Below, piece by piece: positions 1 through 8,331 of a stretch of DNA of 64,000 nt. The translations under genes were made by a program, and so were the position numbers. Within the stretch, counting starts at the first letter, position 1. Every line of letters begins with the position of its first letter. The notes under the pieces are model-generated. The model was not told the DNA's origin. It saw nothing but the letters and a program-made list of their open reading frames with translations, and ran no database searches. The stretch lies in NCBI RefSeq assembly GCF_024124765.2, contig NZ_JAMXSR020000002.1:1573001-1637000 (forward strand), written 5' to 3'. The stretch is from Sphingomonas sp. H160509 (GTDB taxonomy: Bacteria > Pseudomonadota > Alphaproteobacteria > Sphingomonadales > Sphingomonadaceae).

Positions 1-909
1 ACGCACCGCATCTTCGTGTCGAACGCGAACCACCTTCTCTACATGACCTATGAAGGCGGCCCGGTCTTCGGGCTGACGCCGAGCGGCGCGCGTACCACCG
101 CGGGCGAAAAGCTCGACCTGACCGACACCGCCGCCGTGCCGACCGATGCCGAGGGGTTCAGCCGACGCGCCGCGGTGTTCCTGTCGAAGCGCCGGATCGA
201 GGAGGGGCTCGCCGATCTCGACAAAGCGGTGGCGATGGCGCCGACCGAAGGCCGCTATGTGTATCAGCGCGCGCAGGCCCGGCTCGCGCACGGCCAGCTC
301 CTGCTTGCCGCGGCCGATCTCGACAAGGCCGTGACGCTCATGCCGGACGACACCGACGTCCGCCTGTTGCGCGCACGCCTCCGCTTGATGAGCCGCGATC
401 CGGATGGCGCGGGCGAAGATGCCAAGGTCGCCGATCGCGCGCTGCCGGCCGGGTCGGATCGCCGGCTCCAGCTTGCCGGCCTGTACGAAAATCTCGACCA
501 GCCCGAGCTCGCGATCGTGAATTACGATGCGTGGCTGAAGATGCATCCCGAGGACGCCGCCCGCTCCACCGCGTTTAATGGCCGATGCTGGGCGCGCGCG
601 CTGCTGAACCGCGAGCTCGATCGTGCGATGTCCGACTGCAACGTGGCCCTGAAGCTCCGCCCCGGCTATGCCGCCTATCTGGACAGCCGCGCGCTGGTGA
701 ACCTGCGTCTCGGCAAGCTCGACGCCGCGCTTGTCGACTATGACGCCGCGGTCAAAGCCAACCCGCGCAACGCCTGGTCGCTCTACACCCGCGCGATCGC
801 CGAACGACGCGCGGGCAAGACCGAAGCGGCGGACGCCGACCGCAAGGCCGCGCTCGCGATCAACCCGAACGTCGCCAAACGCGCGGCGCGGTACGGGCTC
901 GACGGCTGA
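1..909 (+). CDS. TPR-repeat protein, 5' end outside the window
   Basis: The frame is open from the first base, so the gene starts upstream of the window. From about residue 45 onward the protein is a run of tetratricopeptide-like helical pairs (for example around YQRAQARLAHGQLLLAAADL and SRALVNLRLGKLDAALVDYD). TPRs are protein-interaction scaffolds. The first 30 residues (IFVSNANHLLYMTYEGGPVF) look like the tail of another folded domain. I suspect a retropepsin-like aspartyl protease, because sphingomonads have such protease-TPR proteins, but the part that would prove it is missing. The protein ends normally with TGA. The next gene converges on it after 41 bases. Confidence 0.75.
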   Translation, partial: THRIFVSNANHLLYMTYEGGPVFGLTPSGARTTAGEKLDLTDTAAVPTDAEGFSRRAAVFLSKRRIEEGLADLDKAVAMAPTEGRYVYQRAQARLAHGQLLLAAADLDKAVTLMPDDTDVRLLRARLRLMSRDPDGAGEDAKVADRALPAGSDRRLQLAGLYENLDQPELAIVNYDAWLKMHPEDAARSTAFNGRCWARALLNRELDRAMSDCNVALKLRPGYAAYLDSRALVNLRLGKLDAALVDYDAAVKANPRNAWSLYTRAIAERRAGKTEAADADRKAALAINPNVAKRAARYGLDG

Positions 910-950
910 CCGGACGCCGACGTCTCCTGCCTGCGCCCGGCGCGGCACCT

Positions 951-3281
951 CTATCGCGGCTGGGATCCGAACGACGGCGGGCGATCCGCCTTGGCGGTGC
1001 CGAACGACGACGGCTTCGGTCCCATCGTGAATTCGAGTTCACCACCGCGTGCCAGGTCGGCATGCGCGATCCAGTTCCGCGTCCAGGGCTTGCCGTTCCA
1101 GCGGACCGATTGGACATAGGGGCTGGCTGGCGCATTGCCCTTCGCGACGACGCGCAACGTGCGGCCCTGGCCGAGATCGACTTGCGCCGCGTCGAACAGC
1201 GGCGGCGAGCCGAAGACATAGACGCCGCTGACTGGATCGACCGGGTAGAAGCCGAGCGCGGAGAGGATGAACCACGCGCTCATCTGGCCGCAATCGTCGT
1301 TGCCGATGACGCCGTCGGGCTCGGCCTTGTACATCTCGGTCAGCAGGCGACGGACCATCGCCTGCGTCTTCCACGGCGCGCCCGCATAGGCGTAGAGATA
1401 GGCGGCGTGCTGGTCCGGCTCGTTGCCGTGCGCATATTGGCCGACCAGCCCGGTGATGTCGGGCGGCGCATTCTTGGGGAGCGTCGACGGCGCGGTGAAC
1501 AGCGCATCGAGCTTCGTCACGAACCCCGCATCGCCGCCGAACAGCGCGATCAGGCCATAGACGTCGTGCTGGTTGAGGAACGTCGCCTGCCATCCGTTCG
1601 CCTCGGTATAGTCGCGCTGTTTCTCGGGCTTGTGGCCAAGCTGGATCGGATCGTAATCGGCCCACCAGCTGCCATCGGCGAAGCGCGGCCGGGCGAAGCC
1701 GATCTTGGGATCGATGACGTTGCGGTAGTTGAGGCTGCGCTTGCGGAGCGCGGCGGCGTCGGCCTTGGCGCCAGCCGCGTCGGCGAGCACCGCCATCGCC
1801 CAGTCGTCATAGGCGTATTCCTGCGTGCGGCTGACCGACTCCCAGGTCTTGTCCGCAGGCACGAAGCCGAGGTCGTAATAGAAGCCGCGGCCGAGCGTGC
1901 TGTCGACGTCGGGAAAATTGCGATCGAACGCACGGCTGCGGATCTGCGGCCACGCCGCGGCGTAATCCGCCTTGATCCCCTTGGCGCACGCTTCGGCGAG
2001 CACCGACACCGAATGCCAGCCGATCATGCACGCGGTCTCGACGCCCTGCAGCGGCCAGACCGGCGATCCGGTCGGGCTCTGCACCGTCTGGCGAACGAGA
2101 TCGCGGGTGAACTGCGCCGCCTTGTCGGGCTGGACGAGGGTGAGCAGCGGATGCAGCGCGCGGTAGGTGTCCCACATCGAATAGGTGCTGAACGCGGGTT
2201 CGGCGGCGGTCGTCTGGTGCACCTTGCGGTCGAGCCCGACATAGCGGCCGTCTCGGTCGGTGAAGAGCGTCGGCGACAGGAACGCGTGATACAGCGCGCT
2301 CGCCATGATCGTGCGCTGTTCAGGCGTGCCGCCATCGACGCGAATGCGGTCGAGTTCGGCCTGCCACGTGCGCGCCGCCGAGCGTCGCACCGCGTCGAAC
2401 TGCCACCCTGCCGCCTCACCGTCGAGCGCCGCCTTTGCGCCGGCGACGTCGACCGCGGAGATGCCGGTCTTGATCAGGATCGGCGCGCCGCCCGCCTGGT
2501 CGAAGAACAACGCGACCTTCAGGCGGTTGCCAGTGACGCCCTTAGCGCCCGCGAGTGCAGGCGCGTCGTCGTCGCCAAAGAACTGGACGCGGTCGGGCTT
2601 GCGCGACAGCTGCATCGCGAAATGGATGCGCCGGCCCTTCGCCCAGCGGTGGACGCGGCGGCTGCCCGTCAGCATCCCGTCAGCGGACAGCGCCAGCGAA
2701 GCCTCGTCGATCAACGTGCCCTTGTCCCAGACGTCGAGGATCATGTGCGCGAAGTCGACCAGGATGTGCCCCGGCCCCTGCGGGAAGCTGTAGCGATGGT
2801 GGCCGGTCCGCTCGGTGACGGTCAGTTCGGCGAGCACGCCCGATTCGAGCTTCACGCGGTAATAGCCCGGCTCGGCGAGTTCGTCGGTGAAACGCTGGCG
2901 ATACCCCTGTTCGGGTTTGCCGAGCGCGCCGGGTTTCAGCTGCAACGGCCCGCGCGTCGGCACGACCAGCACGTCGAGCATGTCTCCGATCCCGGTCCCC
3001 GACAGATGCGTGTGACTGAAGCCCATGATCGAGCCATCGTCCTGGTGATAGCCCGAGCACGCATCCCAGCGACTATTGTCGGTGTCGGGGCCGAGCTGGA
3101 CCATCCCGAACGGCAGCGACGGGCCGGGATAGGTATGGCCGTGCCCGCCGGTACCGACGAACAGGTCTGGCTTGCCCGCGACCGGCGCCTGCGCGGCCGC
3201 GGCATTGGTGACGGGCAACGCGGCGGCGAGGCCCGCGAGCCCGGTGCCGGCGAGCACCTGGCGGCGGTTGGCGGTGGTCAT
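951..3281 (-). CDS. GH92 family alpha-mannosidase, Tat-exported
   Basis: A 776-residue glycoside hydrolase family 92 protein; the family are calcium-dependent exo-alpha-mannosidases. The N-terminus MTTANRRQVLAGTGLAGLAA is a twin-arginine signal, predicting periplasmic export as a folded protein. Family signatures are present: FVGTGGHGHTYPG and GFSHTHLSGTG near the start, SMWDTYRALHPL in the middle, QYAHGNEPDQHAAYLY (Glu621 is the expected general acid) and GNDDCGQMSAWFILSALGFY (acidic pair expected to act as base). The start is ATG preceded by GGGAG about seven bases away. It is the last gene of the minus-strand mannan operon, 21 bases after the GH125 gene. The linkage cleaved cannot be read from sequence. 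Confidence 0.93.
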   Translation of the reverse strand: MTTANRRQVLAGTGLAGLAAALPVTNAAAAQAPVAGKPDLFVGTGGHGHTYPGPSLPFGMVQLGPDTDNSRWDACSGYHQDDGSIMGFSHTHLSGTGIGDMLDVLVVPTRGPLQLKPGALGKPEQGYRQRFTDELAEPGYYRVKLESGVLAELTVTERTGHHRYSFPQGPGHILVDFAHMILDVWDKGTLIDEASLALSADGMLTGSRRVHRWAKGRRIHFAMQLSRKPDRVQFFGDDDAPALAGAKGVTGNRLKVALFFDQAGGAPILIKTGISAVDVAGAKAALDGEAAGWQFDAVRRSAARTWQAELDRIRVDGGTPEQRTIMASALYHAFLSPTLFTDRDGRYVGLDRKVHQTTAAEPAFSTYSMWDTYRALHPLLTLVQPDKAAQFTRDLVRQTVQSPTGSPVWPLQGVETACMIGWHSVSVLAEACAKGIKADYAAAWPQIRSRAFDRNFPDVDSTLGRGFYYDLGFVPADKTWESVSRTQEYAYDDWAMAVLADAAGAKADAAALRKRSLNYRNVIDPKIGFARPRFADGSWWADYDPIQLGHKPEKQRDYTEANGWQATFLNQHDVYGLIALFGGDAGFVTKLDALFTAPSTLPKNAPPDITGLVGQYAHGNEPDQHAAYLYAYAGAPWKTQAMVRRLLTEMYKAEPDGVIGNDDCGQMSAWFILSALGFYPVDPVSGVYVFGSPPLFDAAQVDLGQGRTLRVVAKGNAPASPYVQSVRWNGKPWTRNWIAHADLARGGELEFTMGPKPSSFGTAKADRPPSFGSQPR

Positions 3282-3302
3282 GTGTATCTCCCGGAATTCA
3301 TA

Positions 3303-4772
3303 TCAGTAGCGGGCGGCCAGCAAGGCAGGCTTGCGGCGCTCGAGGTCGAGGATCAGCTCGCCGAACAATCCATTGGCCCATGCGAACCAGTTGCGCGTGA
3401 ACTTGGCCGGATTGTCCTTGTGGAAGGATTCGTGCATGAACCCGGTGCCGCCATGCGTGGTCTTGAGCCAGGCGAGGCACTGGCGGATCACGGCGTCGTC
3501 GTCGCTGTTCATCGCGTGCGTGATGATCGACATCGGCCAGATCATGTCGAGCCCGATATGCGGGCCGCCGATCCCGCGCGCGGCGGTACCGGTGAAGAAA
3601 TACGGGTTGCGATCGCTCCACGCGAGCGCGGCGGTGCGGCGGAACAGCGGGTCGCTGCGGTCCGCCGCGCCGAGCAGCGGCAGGCCCGACAGGCTCGGCA
3701 CGTTGGCGTCGTCCATGAAGATCGCGTTGCCGAAGCCGTCGACCTCGTACGCCCAGACCTCGCCGCCCTGCCCGTCCGGCATCCGGCCATGCGCGCGGAG
3801 CGCCGCCTCGATCTCGGTCGCCAGCGCCTCGCTATCCGCCGCGCCTGCCATATCGCCGCGCGCCTCGCGCTGGACCGTCGCCAGCATGCGCAACGCCGAC
3901 ACCGCGAACAGGTTCGACGGGATCAGGAACGGATAGAGGCACGCATCGTCCGATGGGCGGAACATCGAATGGATCAGGCCGACCTTCCGCGTCGGGGCAC
4001 CGTAACCCTCGAACATCAGCGTCTCGGTCGGCGAGACGTTCAAGCGCTGGAAATGATACGGGCCCTTGCCGTCCTTGCGTTGCTGTTCGCGGAAGGTCGC
4101 GACCGCGCGGCGCATCGCCTTCGCCCACAGATCGTCGAACGGCGTCTTGTCGCGCGTCGCGGTCCAATAGCCGTGCGCAAGCCGCATCGGATAGCAGAGC
4201 GAGTCGATCTCCCACTTCCGCTCGGCAACACCCGGCTTCATCTCGGTCTGGTCGGTCCGCGCGCCGAGGTTCGACTTGGCGGTCGGATCCTCCATGAACG
4301 CGTTGGCGTAGGGGTCGATCAGGATGCACCGCGCCTGCCGCGCGATCAGCCCGGTGAACACGCGGCGCAAGGCAGCATCCTTCGGCGCGAGGTGCACATA
4401 GGTCTGCATCTGCGCCGAACTGTCGCGCAGCCACAGCGCTTCGATATCGCCGGTGATGACGAACGCATCTGGCTTGCCACCGCGCTTGCCGTCCACCGTG
4501 CCGATTTTGACCGTGGTGTCGAGCGTGTTCGGATAGCAATTCTCGAACAGCCAGGCGAGTTCGGGGTCGGCGATCTTCGCCTTGACGCGGGCGATCTCGG
4601 CCTCGACCGCGGGACTGACGAAGCGGCGCTGGCCGCGTGGCGGTCGCTTGCTCACGAGTGGCGCAGCGGCACCGGCGGACGCAGCGCGCGGGAGGCCGGC
4701 GGTTACGGCCAGCGCGGCGGCGCCCGTCATCACATCGCGTCGACGAAGGCGCATTCCGGTCTCCATGGTCAT
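3303..4772 (-). CDS. GH125 family exo-alpha-1,6-mannosidase, exported
   Basis: A protein of 489 residues matching glycoside hydrolase family 125 (metal-independent exo-alpha-1,6-mannosidases). Family-like blocks include DAFVITGDIEALWLRDSSAQ near residues 90-110, IDPYANAF, KWEIDSLCYPMRLA, and GGTGFMHESFHKDNPAKF near the C-terminus, where the Glu is a likely catalytic residue. The N-terminus MRLRRRDVMTGAAALAVTAG is a Tat-like signal. I chose the ATG at 4772 because it overlaps the stop of the upstream GH92 gene as ATGA, implying translational coupling; ATGs at 4766 and 4754 are alternatives. It would trim alpha-1,6-linked mannose, such as a yeast-mannan backbone exposed by the neighbouring GH92 enzymes. 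Confidence 0.9.
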   Translation of the reverse strand: MTMETGMRLRRRDVMTGAAALAVTAGLPRAASAGAAAPLVSKRPPRGQRRFVSPAVEAEIARVKAKIADPELAWLFENCYPNTLDTTVKIGTVDGKRGGKPDAFVITGDIEALWLRDSSAQMQTYVHLAPKDAALRRVFTGLIARQARCILIDPYANAFMEDPTAKSNLGARTDQTEMKPGVAERKWEIDSLCYPMRLAHGYWTATRDKTPFDDLWAKAMRRAVATFREQQRKDGKGPYHFQRLNVSPTETLMFEGYGAPTRKVGLIHSMFRPSDDACLYPFLIPSNLFAVSALRMLATVQREARGDMAGAADSEALATEIEAALRAHGRMPDGQGGEVWAYEVDGFGNAIFMDDANVPSLSGLPLLGAADRSDPLFRRTAALAWSDRNPYFFTGTAARGIGGPHIGLDMIWPMSIITHAMNSDDDAVIRQCLAWLKTTHGGTGFMHESFHKDNPAKFTRNWFAWANGLFGELILDLERRKPALLAARY

Positions 4773-7156
4773 CGTCCCGCCACCGGTGCGCTCATCGAGA
4801 ACGGCGCATCCGCCTTTGCCGCACCCCAGGCGGTGTTCGGCGTCGGCCCCATCACGAACCGCAGCGTGCCGCCCTGCTGCAACGCCGCGCGGGTCAGCCA
4901 GGGCTTGTCGTGCGGGGTACCGTTGAAGCTCGCCGACTGGATGTAGACATTGCCCGGGCCGTTGTTCGCCGCCTCGATCGTCAGCGTCTTGCCGCCCGGC
5001 ATCGTCAGCTTCACGGTCTGGAACAGCGGGCTGCCGATCGCATATTGCCCAACCGCAGGCGTGACCGGGTAGAAGCCGAGCGCGGAGAACACGTACCACG
5101 CCGAGGTCTGGCCATTGTCCTCGTCACCGGGATAGCCGTCGGGCGCGGGCGAGTAGAGCTTCTTCATCACGTCGCGGACGTGATATTGCGTCTTCCACGG
5201 TGCGCCGGCCCAGTCGTAGAGATAGGTCATGTGCTGGATCGGCTGGTTGCCGTGCGCATATTGCCCCATGTCGACGATCTGCATCTCGCGGATCTCGTGG
5301 ATGGTCTGCCCGTAATAGCTGTCGTCGAAGATCGGCGGCGTGGTGAAGATTGAATCGAGCCGCTTCACGAACGCCTCGCGCCCGCCCATCAGGTCGGCAA
5401 GCCCCTGCACGTCCTGCATCACCGACCAGCTGTAATGCAGCGCATTCCCCTCGGTGAACGCGTCGCCCCATTTGTACGGGCTGAACGGCGTCGACCAGCT
5501 GCCATCCTTTTTGCGGCCGCGCATCCAGCCGCTCTGCGTATCGTAGAGCTTGCGGTAATTCTGCGCGCGCGTGGCGTAGAGCTTGGCGTCCTCGGTCTTG
5601 CCGAGTGCCGCCGCGAGCCGCGAGATCGAGAAGTCCGCGGTGGCGTATTCGAGCGTGCGCGCGGCATTCTCGTTGATGCCGACGTCATACGGCACATAGC
5701 CGAGCCGGTTGTAGTATTCGACGCCCTCGCGCCCGACCGCGCCGACGACCTTGCCCTTCTTGTCGACCGGGCGGCCCTGCGACGTCGTCGCGTTCTTGAC
5801 CATCGCCTCATACAAGGTTTCGACGTCGAACCCGCGCACGCCGTTCAAATACGCGTCGGCGATCAGGTTGGCCGAATTCGATCCGATCATCACGTCGCGG
5901 TGGCCGGGACTGGCCCATTCGGGCAGCCAGCCGGACTCCTTGTAGGTGTTGACCAGCCCCTGCATGATCTCGCTGTCGCGCTCGGGATACATCAGCGCGA
6001 AGAACGGGAAGACCGCGCGCCACGTGTCCCAGAAACCGTTATCCGTGTAGAGGAAGCCCGGGTGCACCTTGCCGTCATACGGGCTGTAGTGGACGGTCTG
6101 GCCCTTGGCATCGACCTCGTGGAACATCCGCGGGAACTGCAGCATGCGGTACAGCGCGGAATAGAAGATCCGGCGGTTGTCGAGGTTGGGATCGGTGACT
6201 TGGACGCGGTCGAACTCGCGTTGCCAGATCGCCTTGGCCTTCGTCTTGGTCTGCTCGAACCCGTCGCCGCCGATCTCGCCGCGCAGGTTGCGCTCGGCCT
6301 GCTCGAGACTGATGAACGACGAGGCGACCTTGACGCCGACCTGCTCGCCCTTGCGAGTCTTGAAGCTGACGACCGCGCCGACATGATCGCCCTCGCGCGT
6401 CGACGTCGCGGTGACCTGGCCCTTGCCGTCCCAGGTCTGGCTGACGGTGAAGTCGTGGTCGAATTCGGCGACGAAGTAATTGTGGAAATTGTCGGGCACG
6501 CCGCCGTGGTTGTTGCGGACATAGCCGGTGATGCGGCGCTTGGCCTTGTCGATCGAGACCATCGAGCCGCCGGCATAGCCGTCGAGGATGATGTGCGCGT
6601 CGTTGCTCTGCGGGAAGGTGAAGCGGAACTGCGCGGCGCGGTTGGTCGGCGCGACCTCCGCGGTCACGTCGTAATCGGCGAGATAGACCTTGTAGCTGTA
6701 CGGCCGGCTCTCCTCCGCCTTGTGGCTGTACCAGGACGCACGTTCGTCCTCCTTCACCTTCAGCGCGCCGGTCGTCGCCATCAGCGAGAACGCGGCGTAG
6801 TCGTTCATCCACGGACTGGGCTGGTGCGTCTGCTTGATCCCGTTGATCTTGTTCGCGTCGTAGGTGTAGCCCCAGCCGCTGTTCGTCTTGCCGGTGACCG
6901 GCGTCCAGAAGTTCATCCCCCACGGCACCGCCACCGCGGGATAGGTGTTGCCGTAGGACAAGGTGTAGTCGGAATCGGTCCCCATCAGCGGGTTGACCAG
7001 ATCAACCGAAGGCTGGTCCTGCGGCTGCACCGCGCCGTTGGCCGACGCGGCGGCCGTCGCCTTGGTCTGCGCCAGAATCGGCGCGGGCGCGACGAGGGCA
7101 AGCGACGCGACCGCCGCTACCGTGCCGCGCAAATTGGCGATCGCCCTGTTTCTCAC
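4769..7156 (-). CDS. GH92 family enzyme with Gln in place of the general acid
   Basis: A 795-residue GH92 protein with a Sec signal peptide (hydrophobic stretch VAAVASLALVAPAPILAQ). It carries family blocks NPLMGTDSDYTLSYGNTYPA, DNGFWDTWRAVFPFFALMYP and GDEDNGQTSAWYVFSALGFY. The block that reads HGNEP in the two other GH92 proteins of this locus reads HGNQP here, with Gln638 where the general acid Glu is expected. From memory, the same Glu-to-Gln change occurs in the Cellulosimicrobium GH92 enzyme that removes mannose from mannose-1-phospho-6-mannose, where the phosphate leaving group needs no acid. The substrate here may therefore be a mannosyl phosphodiester. The start ATG overlaps the GH43 stop (ATGA), and its own stop overlaps the GH125 start. 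Confidence 0.92.
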   Translation of the reverse strand: MRNRAIANLRGTVAAVASLALVAPAPILAQTKATAAASANGAVQPQDQPSVDLVNPLMGTDSDYTLSYGNTYPAVAVPWGMNFWTPVTGKTNSGWGYTYDANKINGIKQTHQPSPWMNDYAAFSLMATTGALKVKEDERASWYSHKAEESRPYSYKVYLADYDVTAEVAPTNRAAQFRFTFPQSNDAHIILDGYAGGSMVSIDKAKRRITGYVRNNHGGVPDNFHNYFVAEFDHDFTVSQTWDGKGQVTATSTREGDHVGAVVSFKTRKGEQVGVKVASSFISLEQAERNLRGEIGGDGFEQTKTKAKAIWQREFDRVQVTDPNLDNRRIFYSALYRMLQFPRMFHEVDAKGQTVHYSPYDGKVHPGFLYTDNGFWDTWRAVFPFFALMYPERDSEIMQGLVNTYKESGWLPEWASPGHRDVMIGSNSANLIADAYLNGVRGFDVETLYEAMVKNATTSQGRPVDKKGKVVGAVGREGVEYYNRLGYVPYDVGINENAARTLEYATADFSISRLAAALGKTEDAKLYATRAQNYRKLYDTQSGWMRGRKKDGSWSTPFSPYKWGDAFTEGNALHYSWSVMQDVQGLADLMGGREAFVKRLDSIFTTPPIFDDSYYGQTIHEIREMQIVDMGQYAHGNQPIQHMTYLYDWAGAPWKTQYHVRDVMKKLYSPAPDGYPGDEDNGQTSAWYVFSALGFYPVTPAVGQYAIGSPLFQTVKLTMPGGKTLTIEAANNGPGNVYIQSASFNGTPHDKPWLTRAALQQGGTLRFVMGPTPNTAWGAAKADAPFSMSAPVAGR

Positions 7157-8322
7157 ATCGCTCTCCCTGAATTTCGTGTCGGCTTCTGCACGCCGATCGG
7201 TCGCGGCTTCACGCCCGCATCGGTCATCATCACCGGCTCGATCCGACCATCGGCGGCAAAGACCATCCTGTCGATCGCGATCTGGCGGTGTTCGCCGCGA
7301 TCGGTGTCGAGCGGACGGCGGTGATACGCGATGTACCAGTCGTCGGTACCCGGCACGTTGACCACCGAATGATGCCCCGCGCCGCGCGCGATGCGCAGGT
7401 CCTGCGACAGGATCTTGCCGCGCGGCGTGAACGGACCGGTCGGCCCCGGCCCGGTCGCATAGGCGACGCTATAGTCCGGCCCCGTCCAGCCGCCCTCCGA
7501 CCACATCAGATAATAGACGCCCTTGCGCTCGATCATGAAAGAGCCCTCGACATAGCCGGGTGGCGTCACTTCCTTGTAGGTCGAGCCATCGGCGAACGGC
7601 AGGATGCGCTTGATGTCGGCGCTGAGCCGGACGACGTTGCAATGCTTCCAGCCGCCGTAGAACAGATAGACCTGGCCATCGCGATCGCGAAACGCGAACG
7701 GGTCGATCGGTTGCGCGCCGTTGTGGAACGCGCCGACCAGCGGCTTGCCGATCGCGTCCTTGAACGGACCATCGGGCCGCTCGCTGACCGCGAGGCCGAT
7801 CCCGCCAAGCTCCGCATCGCTCTGAATGTCGTTGGCGCTGAAGAACATGTAATAGTGCCCGTTCGCCTGGATCACCGATGGCGCCCAGATCGCATAGGCC
7901 GCCCACGCGGCGTTCCGCACGTCGAACACGTGGTCGTGCTTGGTCCAGTGCACCAGGTCGGGTGACGAAAACGCGTTGAAGAAGGTCTGCATCTCGTAGG
8001 ACGGCCGCACCGTCTTGCGTTGCCGCGCGAGCTTTTGCGCGGCCGAGAAGCGGCTGGTGACGTCGGGCTTGCCATAGTGATCCGAATAGGTCGGATAGAT
8101 CCAGTAGCGCCCGGCGAACACGCGGATCTCGGGGTCGGCATACCAGCCGGGAACGATCGGGTTCGACGCACTCGCCAGCCCGCACATCATCAGCGCGGAC
8201 GCGGTCAGCGCAATCCGAACCCCGCGCCGCCTACGCGTTTCGCCAACGCCGTGCGACGCGACGCTGCGAGAAAAGGGAGGGGTAACGCCGCGAAGGCGCC
8301 ACCCGACAGACAAGCCGATCAA
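7153..8322 (-). CDS. GH43-like glycoside hydrolase, secreted
   Basis: A five-bladed beta-propeller glycosidase of the GH43 type. After the signal segment VRIALTASALMMCGLASASN comes PIVPGWYADPEIRVFAGRYW (Asp expected as base), then AIWAPSVIQANGHYYMFFS and PPGYVEGSFMIERKGVYYLM (Glu expected as acid), followed by GHHSVVNVPGTDDWYIAYHR. GH43 members cleave beta-xylosides, alpha-arabinosides or galactosides; a mannan locus does not fix the specificity. The start is uncertain. The frame opens with TTG at 8322 just after the TonB receptor stop, giving an unusually long n-region; no ATG precedes the hydrophobic core. The stop overlaps the next gene's ATG. Confidence 0.82.
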   Translation of the reverse strand: MIGLSVGWRLRGVTPPFSRSVASHGVGETRRRRGVRIALTASALMMCGLASASNPIVPGWYADPEIRVFAGRYWIYPTYSDHYGKPDVTSRFSAAQKLARQRKTVRPSYEMQTFFNAFSSPDLVHWTKHDHVFDVRNAAWAAYAIWAPSVIQANGHYYMFFSANDIQSDAELGGIGLAVSERPDGPFKDAIGKPLVGAFHNGAQPIDPFAFRDRDGQVYLFYGGWKHCNVVRLSADIKRILPFADGSTYKEVTPPGYVEGSFMIERKGVYYLMWSEGGWTGPDYSVAYATGPGPTGPFTPRGKILSQDLRIARGAGHHSVVNVPGTDDWYIAYHRRPLDTDRGEHRQIAIDRMVFAADGRIEPVMMTDAGVKPRPIGVQKPTRNSGRAM

Positions 8323-8331
8323 ACCAGGTCA

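Noticed and set aside
1062..4946. Very long open frame on the plus strand, with similar ones at 5435-7324 and 9334-11604
   Set aside because: These are antisense shadows of GC-rich genes (GH92, GH125, TonB receptor). Their translations are Arg/Ala/Val-rich without domains, while the minus strand has clear enzymes.
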